In this document: piece after piece, positions 25,642 to 32,154 of the stretch
How the letters are laid out: every line of letters begins with the position of its first letter
Position numbering within the stretch: position 1 is the first letter of the stretch
Assembly: GCA_013215505.1 (NCBI GenBank)
Contig: JABSQZ010000016.1
Span: 57,595 to 121,594 of the forward strand
Length of the DNA: 64,000 nucleotides
Source of the DNA: Oceanospirillaceae bacterium
GTDB lineage: Bacteria > Pseudomonadota > Gammaproteobacteria > Pseudomonadales > Balneatricaceae
Direction of reading: 5' to 3'
The notes under the pieces: model-generated
Database searches by the model: none
The model's input: the letters and a program-made list of their open reading frames with translations, nothing else
What the model was told of the DNA's origin: nothing
Position numbers and translations under genes: made by a program

Positions 25642-27270
25642 ATGGTAATGCTGATGTCGTTACAAGATACATATGATTATATTGTGATTGGTGCGGGTTC
25701 CGCGGGCTGTGTGATGGCGAACCGATTATCAGAAGATTCTGACAGTCGTGTATTGTTATTAGAAGCAGGCAACCAAGATAGCAATATTTGGATTCATATC
25801 CCTATTGGCTATTTTAAAATTATGCATAATCCCAAAACGGATTGGTGTTATATGACGGAACCTGATTCCGGGCTAAACGGCAGGCAGATACAGTGGCCTA
25901 GAGGAAAAGTGCTAGGAGGGACTAGCTCTCTAAATGGTCTGTTGTATGTCCGTGGTCAGAAAGAAGACTATGACGGCTGGGCGGCCCTGGGCAATAAAGG
26001 CTGGTCCTATGATGAAGTGCTGCCGTACTTCAAAAAATCTGAAGACCAGGAGCGCGGTGCCAATAAGTATCATGGTACGGGTGGACCGCTGAGTGTTTCG
26101 AATATTCGAATTCGTCGCGAAATCTGCGATAGATTTATCGAGGCAGCTGAACAAGTCGGTATTCCACGCAATGATGATAGCAACGGTGCAACTCAGGAAG
26201 GCGTGGGCTACTTTCAATTAACAATGAATCGTAATGGCACTCGCTGCAGCACGGCTGTGGGCTTTTTGAAGCCGGCAATGAAAAGAGCAAACCTGGACGT
26301 AAAAACCAATGCTCAAGTGCAAAACATAGAATTTTCTGGCGATCGTGCCGTGGCGATCAATGTGAATATTAAGGGTATTGATCATCGGATTAACTGTCAA
26401 CGAGAAGTGGTGCTCAGCGGCGGTGCCATTAATTCGCCACAGGTATTGATGCTGTCAGGTATCGGTGACCAGGAAGAGCTTGCGCAGCATAATATCCCAC
26501 TGGTTAAACATTTGCCGGGTGTAGGTAAGAACCTGCAAGATCATTTACAGATTCGTAGCATTTATAAAGTTAATAAACCCATCACCCTGAATGATGAGGT
26601 CAATAACCCGCTGCGTAAAATGATGATGGGTATAGAGTATGCGCTATTTCGTACCGGTCCTCTCACCATGGCTGCAAGTCAGGTCTGTATTTTTACCAAA
26701 ACAGATAAAACAATGGTACGTCCGAATATCCAATATCACTTACAACCCTTGAGTGCGGATAAACCAGCGGATGGGACTCACAAGTTTTCAGCATTTACAG
26801 CATCGGTGTGCCAGTTGCGCCCGACAAGCACCGGTAGTATTAGTCTCAAGAGTGCAAATCCACTGGAGTATCCTGCCATACATCCTAATTATTTAGCCAC
26901 AAAAGAAGATCAACAAACCGCCATAGATGCGATCAGATTTACCCGAGATATTATTGCTGCACCCGCACTAAAGTCGCTGATTAAAGAAGAGTATGAACCC
27001 GGTGTGCAGTATCAAACTGACGAGGAATTACTGCAGTATGCACGTAACAGAGCGACGACTATTTACCATCCTACTGGCACCTGCAAAATGGGATCAGATG
27101 ATATGGCGGTTGTCGATGAGCGATTAAGAGTGCGAGGGGTCCGTGGTTTACGTGTAGTAGATGCCTCAATCATGCCCATGATTGTCTCTGGAAACACCAA
27201 CGCGCCGACCATCATGATCGCTGAAAAAGCTGCAGATATGATAAAAGAAGATGCTGCTTTGATGTTTTAG
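25642..27270 (+). CDS. GMC family oxidoreductase (choline/alcohol dehydrogenase-like)
   Basis: A 542-residue flavoprotein with in-frame ATGs at 25642, 25648 and 25654. The FAD site is YIVIGAGSAGCVMANRL with the terminal LLLEAG. The GMC signature is RGKVLGGTSSLNGLLYVRG. The C-terminal catalytic His is in IYHPTGTCKMG and the second active-site residue in VSGNTNAPTIMIAEKAA. Choline dehydrogenase, glucose and alcohol oxidases share this structure; the substrate is unknown. A convergent IclR gene follows and probably controls it. Confidence 0.9.
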   Translation: MVMLMSLQDTYDYIVIGAGSAGCVMANRLSEDSDSRVLLLEAGNQDSNIWIHIPIGYFKIMHNPKTDWCYMTEPDSGLNGRQIQWPRGKVLGGTSSLNGLLYVRGQKEDYDGWAALGNKGWSYDEVLPYFKKSEDQERGANKYHGTGGPLSVSNIRIRREICDRFIEAAEQVGIPRNDDSNGATQEGVGYFQLTMNRNGTRCSTAVGFLKPAMKRANLDVKTNAQVQNIEFSGDRAVAINVNIKGIDHRINCQREVVLSGGAINSPQVLMLSGIGDQEELAQHNIPLVKHLPGVGKNLQDHLQIRSIYKVNKPITLNDEVNNPLRKMMMGIEYALFRTGPLTMAASQVCIFTKTDKTMVRPNIQYHLQPLSADKPADGTHKFSAFTASVCQLRPTSTGSISLKSANPLEYPAIHPNYLATKEDQQTAIDAIRFTRDIIAAPALKSLIKEEYEPGVQYQTDEELLQYARNRATTIYHPTGTCKMGSDDMAVVDERLRVRGVRGLRVVDASIMPMIVSGNTNAPTIMIAEKAADMIKEDAALMF

Positions 27271-27352
27271 CCTATAGCTTTAAATACCAGGGCCTGAACA
27301 TACTGCTGTTCATGGATCTTCTCTATTGCTAAATCAATCACTTAACTCCTTG

Positions 27353-27381
27353 CCTCTACAGCCTATCTGTAGGGGGTTTTT
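27353..27381. terminator. Terminator after the GMC gene
   Basis: CCTCTACAG (27353-27361) pairs with CTGTAGGGG (27367-27375), one G-T wobble, 5-base loop, followed by GTTTTT. It lies between the convergent GMC and IclR genes. Confidence 0.7.
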
Positions 27382-27393
27382 ATGCCTGTTCAG

Positions 27394-28200
27394 CTAGCGC
27401 TTCAGGTCAGTATCAAAACTTGATTCAGTTAAGTCGTCCATAAGCTCAGCGAGTTCTTTGGCTGCTTGTTGCATCAGTGGCACATGTTCTAAGGCTTGCT
27501 CTAGTGTGATACGTGCTGTCGGGGCATGCATGGCCAAAGCTGCATACAATCGGTTTTGTTTATCTCTGATAGGAACGGCGATTGCAATCATTCCCTGAAA
27601 AAACTCTTCATTGTCGATGCCAATACTGGATTTTTTAATCTTATTTAATTCAGGCTTGAGCGCTTTAGCACTGGTCAAGGTATTTGGGGTATGTGCTTCA
27701 AGCGGTAATTTTGCCAGTAATCTAGAGCGTTGCATACTGGTTAGCTCGCTGAGAAAAAGTTTCCCGCTAGCAGTACAATGTAACGGTACTCTATCATTAA
27801 CTTGTAATTGAATGCGCAGCGGCCAGTGCGTTTCGACGCGATCAAAATAGATTGATTCATGACCATTGGGAATTGAGATATTACAGGTTTCTCCTAATTT
27901 TTCTGAAAGCCGTTGCAGTATCACATGACGCTGGCTACGTAAAAAATCATTATTACTGAATACGGCTAGCGCAATACTGTTGAGCTTAGGGCCTGCAACT
28001 AATCCTCTGCCATCCATTCTGATCTGCAAAAAACCTTCGTCTTGTAACTGGGCACAAAGTCGATGGATAGTGGGTTTGGGTAACTTTAAATGTCGGTTAA
28101 TTTCTGTCGGTGTTATGGCTTGAGAGGCATTCGCTACTATTTCGAGGATGTTAAGGGAACGCTGTATTGATGAGCTTTTGCTACTAGGGGCATCAGACAT
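27394..28200 (-). CDS. IclR family transcriptional regulator
   Basis: A 268-residue regulator: an N-terminal winged helix (SIQRSLNILEIVANA, ITPTEINRHLKLPKPTIHRLCAQL; residues 10-70) and a C-terminal effector domain (RVPLHCTASGKLFLSEL; GIDNEEFFQGMIAIAVPI). IclR proteins typically repress or activate catabolic genes for small acids and aromatics. It shares a promoter element with the GMC gene, and this pair is probably a stand-alone regulatory unit. Confidence 0.88.
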   Translation of the reverse strand: MSDAPSSKSSSIQRSLNILEIVANASQAITPTEINRHLKLPKPTIHRLCAQLQDEGFLQIRMDGRGLVAGPKLNSIALAVFSNNDFLRSQRHVILQRLSEKLGETCNISIPNGHESIYFDRVETHWPLRIQLQVNDRVPLHCTASGKLFLSELTSMQRSRLLAKLPLEAHTPNTLTSAKALKPELNKIKKSSIGIDNEEFFQGMIAIAVPIRDKQNRLYAALAMHAPTARITLEQALEHVPLMQQAAKELAELMDDLTESSFDTDLKR

Positions 28201-28224
28201 AATAAACTTAATCTCAAAATAAAA

Positions 28225-28257
28225 AAAGAAGCATATTCTACGATATTAAAAGTCTCA
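28225..28257 (-). promoter_or_regulatory. Shared operator-like element upstream of the IclR gene
   Basis: Read on the minus strand this is GAGACTTTTAATATCGTAGA then ATATGCTTCTTTTTTT, closely similar to 25531-25571 upstream of the GMC gene. The conserved core is AATATCG-AG followed by TGCTTCTTTT. It lies 24-57 bases before the IclR start codon, a normal autoregulation position. Confidence 0.5.
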
Positions 28258-28700
28258 TTTGCAGTGCTAAAGGGTGTTTCTTCGACTTACTGGTAGTGCA
28301 ATGAACTAAATAAAATAGCTCTTATTAATTTCTTAAAATCTTAAACTAACAAGTATTTAGTATCATCGATTTTTTTATGATTTTTATCACGATATAGGAA
28401 AATAATCCATCAATTTAAAACCGTTTCAGCCGCACAGAGAAACTCAATCATTAAACTATTAATCATAATAATTGATTATAAAACAATAATATATTAGCTT
28501 TTGTTTAATCACCGGGATCAAAATGTAATAGTTTATAACGCAATTTGCAAATGTGTGTGTTGATACAGATTCATTCCCGCATAAGTTCATCGGACTTTCA
28601 ACTTGGTCGTATATTTCCTAAGTGGCCTGTTTCGTCTATAAAAACACATCCAGTATTCGCTATAGCGAGTCTTGTATCTTTGTATATCTGGTTGATGCAT
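28258..28700. other. 443-base AT-rich region without genes
   Basis: No open frame with coding character and no recognisable RNA. A 63-codon frame at 28545-28736 has no homology and overlaps the LysR remnant, so I do not accept it. It probably holds the IclR promoter at its left end and decayed sequence further right. Confidence 0.5.
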
Positions 28701-28746
28701 AGGCCTTTGAGTATAGTTATATTTCGAGTTGATTAATTCTAGGCAT
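28701..28746 (-). pseudogene. Remnant of the 5' end of a LysR gene
   Basis: Read on the minus strand the first eight codons are MPRINQLE, identical to the start of the LysR protein at 24.3-25.2 kb. The next codons are ATA TAA, i.e. a stop, and similarity fades into an AGGCC block matching FKA of the intact gene. The promoter region next to it (copy C) is also conserved. The gene was once complete here and has decayed. Confidence 0.75.
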
Positions 28747-28750
28747 ATTC

Positions 28751-28830
28751 AATAAAAGGTTATTAATGTTTCAATAGAAAGGGATATTTACAAGTTTTGC
28801 ATTGAATGTGAAAATAGCGCCAACTGCGGA
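28751..28830 (+). promoter_or_regulatory. Conserved promoter element, copy C (upstream of the broken LysE gene)
   Basis: Very similar to copies A and B: AAAAGGTTATTAATGTTTCA, then GATATTTACAAGTTTT and TTGAATGTGAAAATAGCG. It is between a LysR 5' remnant (minus strand) and a LysE gene (plus strand), the normal arrangement of a divergent LysR/target pair. Confidence 0.5.
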
Positions 28831-28901
28831 ATTGGGTAAGTATTTTCGCTCAATTTAGTTCCTTGATGCGGCCACAGTATTCCATTATTTGAGGAACACC
28901 C

Positions 28902-29522
28902 ATGTTTGACTATTTTTTCTTGTTACCTATATCACTGTTTTTACTACTGGGGGTAATGAGCCCGGGACCGAGTTTCATCTTAGTGGCACAAACCGCCATG
29001 GCAAAATCTAAAGCTGATGCCTATGCGGTATCGCTGGGGTTAGGCGTCGGCGCGACAATCTTTGCCACTATTGCCGCACTGGGTTTGTTTGTGCTGCTGG
29101 AATCCGTGCCTTTGCTGTACAGTGCGCTAAAAGTAGCAGGTGGTTTATATCTGTGTTATCTCGCGTTCAAGATGTATAAAAATACCACCGAGGTAACGAC
29201 TCATCCAGAGCAACAATCCAAGCCAGCACCTCTATGGAAAATGTTTTTCAGAGGATTATTCACTCAATTGAGTAACCCGAAAACGGCGATAGTTTTTGCC
29301 AGTGCCTTTGCTGCCTTTTTGCCGGCGACTGCCCCAGAATAAGGTTATCTGTTAGTCTGTGCGGCAGCGTTCGTAATAGATACAGGCTGGTATTTACTGG
29401 TATCACCACTGCTTGGCAGTGTTAAGTCGCAGCGAGTTTACGCTAAGTTTAAAAAAGCCATTAATCGAATCGGCGGCGGTTTTATGGGCTTGATGGGACT
29501 TAAGCTAATCACTGCTGATTGA
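28902..29522 (+). pseudogene. LysE family exporter gene interrupted by one in-frame stop
   Basis: The first 146 codons encode a typical LysE/RhtB exporter start (LLGVMSPGPSFILVAQTAM, then GLFTQLSNPKTAIVFASAF). A TAA at 29340-29342 stops it after ATAPE, but the same frame continues without further damage for another 59 codons (GYLLVCAAAFVIDTGWYLL to MGLKLITAD and TGA at 29520-29522). The total, about 206 codons, is the normal family length, so a single base change has broken an otherwise intact gene. A stop-codon read-through or a sequencing error is possible. Confidence 0.85.
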
Positions 29523-29554
29523 TGGCTAAACCTTTTATATAGACAGAGGGCACT

Positions 29555-29998
29555 ATGCATACTAAAGCTTCAATTGTGATGATCCACGGCTTGCTTGGAT
29601 CCCTGGATTTTTTTGATCCGCAATTTTAACCGATTATCAGCTTATCTTTCCGAAATTACAGGGCTATACAGGGGCTTCGCAGCAACCTATTAGTTCTTTG
29701 TAACATCAGAGCGCCAGCGCGGTGCAGGGGGTGGCAAAAGCGGTGGTCAAGGATACCGATGCCAAGGCTTATCAGCAGAGTATCGAGGCGCTGGTAGAGC
29801 GTACTTCTTAGTCGCAGGTGAACATTCAGCAGCTGACTGGCAGGTACCGAAAAGTGTCATAAATTCAGCCACCGCCAGCTATCAAATACCCGGCACAGGG
29901 CACATGATGATGCTGCAGCAACTGCAGCAACTGCAGCAACTGCAGCAACCGCAGCAATTCTGTCAGCTGATAGCAGAAATAATTAACCCTGGGAAATA
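29555..29998 (+). pseudogene. Remnant of an alpha/beta hydrolase gene
   Basis: The start reads MHTKASIVMIHGLLGSLDFF (strand and HG oxyanion motif), then a stop. The 3' part reads FLVAGEHSAADW and YQIPGTGHMMMLQ followed by FCQLIAEIIN, with the catalytic Asp-region and His-region patterns of an alpha/beta hydrolase. The nucleophile elbow is missing and several stops and frame changes lie between. A GAGGG precedes the ATG. It is dead. Confidence 0.75.
29913..29957. repeat. 9-base tandem repeat (CTGCAGCAA, 5 units)
   Basis: Four exact CTGCAGCAA units and one CCGCAGCAA. In the hydrolase remnant they would encode a run of Leu-Gln-Gln. The unit is 9 bases, unrelated to the 7-base arrays, and keeps frame, so it probably grew while the gene was still expressed or after decay. 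Confidence 0.9.
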
Positions 29999-30082
29999 AC
30001 TGCCAGCGATAAACACAATAGCAGTAGCTTGCTCCCGTTAGCTTGCAAGAGTAATTTTTGCTGGCGACTAAACCTCCTTAGG

Positions 30083-30216
30083 TCTCAACCTTTTGTAGTC
30101 ACCTGTAGAGAGTAAAAGTCATCTGGCAGCAGGCACTGCCGATACGCCATCAGCTATTGTGGCCAAACAAGAGTACAGAGTTTTTTCAAGTCAGCGGCGA
30201 TCAAAGCGCCAGGCAC
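30083..30216 (+). pseudogene. 5' remnant of a GNAT acetyltransferase gene (paralogue of the 51.4-kb gene)
   Basis: About 134 bases align with 51422-51554 at high identity, including the leader (TCTCAA, TTTTG-AGT) and codons for WQQALPIRH and SGDQSAR. The start codon has become CTG and the second codon TAG, and homology ends abruptly at 30216. A GNAT gene has therefore been duplicated and cut here. Confidence 0.8.
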
Positions 30217-30262
30217 CTGGCAACCTGAGTAAAGCTGCTGCACTCAACCATGGTCTTTACCG
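30217..30262 (-). pseudogene. Fragment of a LysR helix-turn-helix
   Basis: On the minus strand it reads VKTMVECSSFTQVA, matching FKAVVECGSFTQAA of the LysR protein at 24.3-25.2 kb. It directly abuts the GNAT remnant, so at least two unrelated pieces were joined here. Confidence 0.65.
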
Positions 30263-30480
30263 GTGACTCCCAGAGAATCTAATAGCTGCGACTGTCCTCG
30301 GGTAACTTTGACTAATACCTCCTCCTCATCTAGTGAAATAGCCAATATATCAGAGGGCTTCATTGGTCGCACTATATCCAAGCTGTGAGGGCCAGTCCCT
30401 ATCTTTAACGTTTCAAACAGACTATTCGGCCTGGCGAAATCATGCCATTTTTAGCCGGGGCAGATTACGATTTTGCCGAG
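30263..30480 (-). pseudogene. Unrecognised coding-like remnant
   Basis: On the minus strand a frame reads FARPNSLFETLKIGTGPHS, then RPMKPSDILAISLDEEEVLV and GQSQLLDSLGVTGKDHG before stopping, with a stop after GKIVICPG upstream. The composition looks coding, but I do not recognise the family. It has no start and no ribosome-binding site. Confidence 0.3.
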
Positions 30481-30496
30481 ATTTGATTTCAAAACC

Positions 30497-30646
30497 TTAG
30501 TGATATGCCGGGTAGCTGGCACAAAGACGACTAACCACTGCCTTAACTTCGCTGATTACCTTTCCCCGCTCAGTTGTCTTCATTACATCGAGAATATCAG
30601 CGATCCAACCAGCAAACTCAGCCAAGCGTGCTGACTTATACAATTG
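30497..30646 (-). pseudogene. C-terminal remnant of serine hydroxymethyltransferase (glyA-like)
   Basis: On the minus strand it reads LAEFAGWIADILDVM, then VISEVKAVVSRLCASYPAY and stop. The pattern AE-IADVLD...EV--V--LC--FPVY is the end of GlyA. Only the last 50 or so codons remain and stops lie just upstream. GlyA uses methylene-THF, which fits a lost link to the dimethylglycine dehydrogenase-like gene that follows. Confidence 0.7.
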
Positions 30647-30762
30647 ACTTCACAAAGAAGCTGAGAAATTTAGCTTTGTACTATTTCAGATGAAATAACT
30701 CTGCCTTATGTTGAGCGGTGGTTTTAATTAGCGTTCAATCTAGTGACGATATATTTTAACAA

Positions 30763-30776
30763 AATTGTCTAGTCAA
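30763..30776. promoter_or_regulatory. GntR-type operator, left copy
   Basis: AATTGTCTAGTCAA, identical over 14 bases to 50591-50604 on the other side of the island. It matches the half-palindrome of consensus AATTGTCTAGACAATT. Confidence 0.6.
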
Positions 30777-31138
30777 AAAATATATAAAATCAATATTGAT
30801 TACATCAGTTAAGCACATATCTGGATTTTTTCCCGCCAGATCTTAGAATGATATCGCAAAAAAATAGGCAATACAGACTTGAAAACATGAGAGTCCAAGA
30901 TGGCAGGTGATCTGCTAAAGCACTATGGCGATCCTTAAATTTGGCCAGGTTAGATTGTATGAATCTATAGTATTTCTCTGGTCTCTGCGGACTAAAACAA
31001 TAATTAGATGAGCCTTGGCTGCTTCTGCTTATGCCTGAAAATCTTTTCCTGAAAAAATTTGTTGATCATATATCTCAAATACTACCGTTGGTAACAAAGA
31101 AGATATTTATCTTAGGGCAGTACATGAAAAACAATCTC

Positions 31139-31179
31139 GACAATTGTCTAGATAAAATATGAAATGGTATAGACAATTG
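31139..31179 (+). promoter_or_regulatory. Pair of GntR-type operators upstream of the kinase-dehydrogenase operon
   Basis: GACAATTGTCTAGATAA (31139-31155) and GGTATAGACAATTG (31166-31179) lie one after the other. Both contain the core GTMTAKAC reported for GntR/HutC-type binding sites (GTATAGAC exactly, GTCTAGAT with one mismatch). They end four bases before the -35 element of the promoter at 31183. Confidence 0.6.
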
Positions 31180-31182
31180 CCT

Positions 31183-31211
31183 TTGACCTGTATTAGTATA
31201 GCCCTTATATA
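31183..31211 (+). promoter_or_regulatory. Sigma-70-type promoter
   Basis: TTGACC (31183-31188) and TATATA (31206-31211) separated by 17 bases, 51 bases before the start codon of the first gene. The operators lie just upstream, so the promoter is probably controlled by the GntR protein of the island. Confidence 0.6.
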
Positions 31212-31262
31212 TTTAACACCCTATGCGGTAAGTCCTCAAAAAAACAACAACGAGGTGGTTCC

Positions 31263-32150
31263 ATGGCGATAAGTGCAAAACAACTGGCTGAAAAGCTGTG
31301 TTGCTGGGAAGTGCCGGTCATCGCTGTACCTTTGGCAGGTGGCCTGACCAATACTAATTTCAAGGTGGGCTACCAAGGTGCTGACTATGTGGTCAGGATT
31401 GGGCAAGACATTCCCGAGCATGGGGTAATGCGTTTCAATGAGTTGAATGCAAGTATCGCAGCATTTAAAGCGGGTATCTCACCAGAAATCATTCACAGTG
31501 CTCCCGGTGCATTAGTGATGCGCTTTATCGAGGGAAAGACGCTGGCTGCAAAAGATATTCGTAATAACGAAACCCTTGAAAAGATCCTGCCGCTGCTGAA
31601 AAAGTGCCATTACCAGCTACCGAGACACTTAAAAGCCGGTGCTTTGAGTTTTTGGGTCTTTCAGGTAATTCGTAATTATGCCGACACTTTGCAAGAGACT
31701 GCCAGTGTCTACAAGAGCAGCCTGGGCAAGCTAATGACGATCAATGACCGATTGGAGAAAGCAGTGGGGAGAGTCAATATTGCCTTCTGCCATAACGATA
31801 TGTTGGCTGCGAACTTCATTAATACTGAAGATAAGTTGTGGCTAATCGATTGGGATTACGCCGGTTTTAATAGCCCATTGTTCGATCTCAGTAACTTGGC
31901 GACTAACAACGATCTGACCCACAGCCAAGAGCGCTGGCTGTTAGACAGTTACTTTGAATGCAATCTATCTGACAAGCTGTGGTACAGCTACTGTGCTATG
32001 AAATGTGCATCGCTGTTGCGCGAATCGATGTGGAGCATGGTAGCGGAGCAGCAATCCAAATTAAATTTTAATTACCGACAGTACAGCCAAGAAAATCTCG
32101 CGCGTTTTGATCGCGCTTACAAAGAATTTATAGAAATTACAAAGGTATAG
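31263..32150 (+). CDS. Choline/ethanolamine-kinase-like phosphotransferase
   Basis: A 295-residue protein of the aminoglycoside phosphotransferase/choline kinase fold. It has the ATP-site GGLTNTNFKV, the Brenner motif FCHNDMLAANFI (catalytic Asp) and the DFG-equivalent LIDWDYAGF. Its likely reaction is ATP-dependent phosphorylation of choline, ethanolamine or a related amino alcohol in the cytoplasm. It starts after GAGGTGG, ends 4 bases before the dehydrogenase-like gene and is the first gene of the block. Confidence 0.85.
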   Translation: MAISAKQLAEKLCCWEVPVIAVPLAGGLTNTNFKVGYQGADYVVRIGQDIPEHGVMRFNELNASIAAFKAGISPEIIHSAPGALVMRFIEGKTLAAKDIRNNETLEKILPLLKKCHYQLPRHLKAGALSFWVFQVIRNYADTLQETASVYKSSLGKLMTINDRLEKAVGRVNIAFCHNDMLAANFINTEDKLWLIDWDYAGFNSPLFDLSNLATNNDLTHSQERWLLDSYFECNLSDKLWYSYCAMKCASLLRESMWSMVAEQQSKLNFNYRQYSQENLARFDRAYKEFIEITKV

Positions 32151-32154
32151 CAAC

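Noticed and set aside
28545-28736. 63-codon plus-strand frame
   Set aside because: No homology; it runs into the LysR remnant on the other strand and lies in AT-rich decayed sequence.
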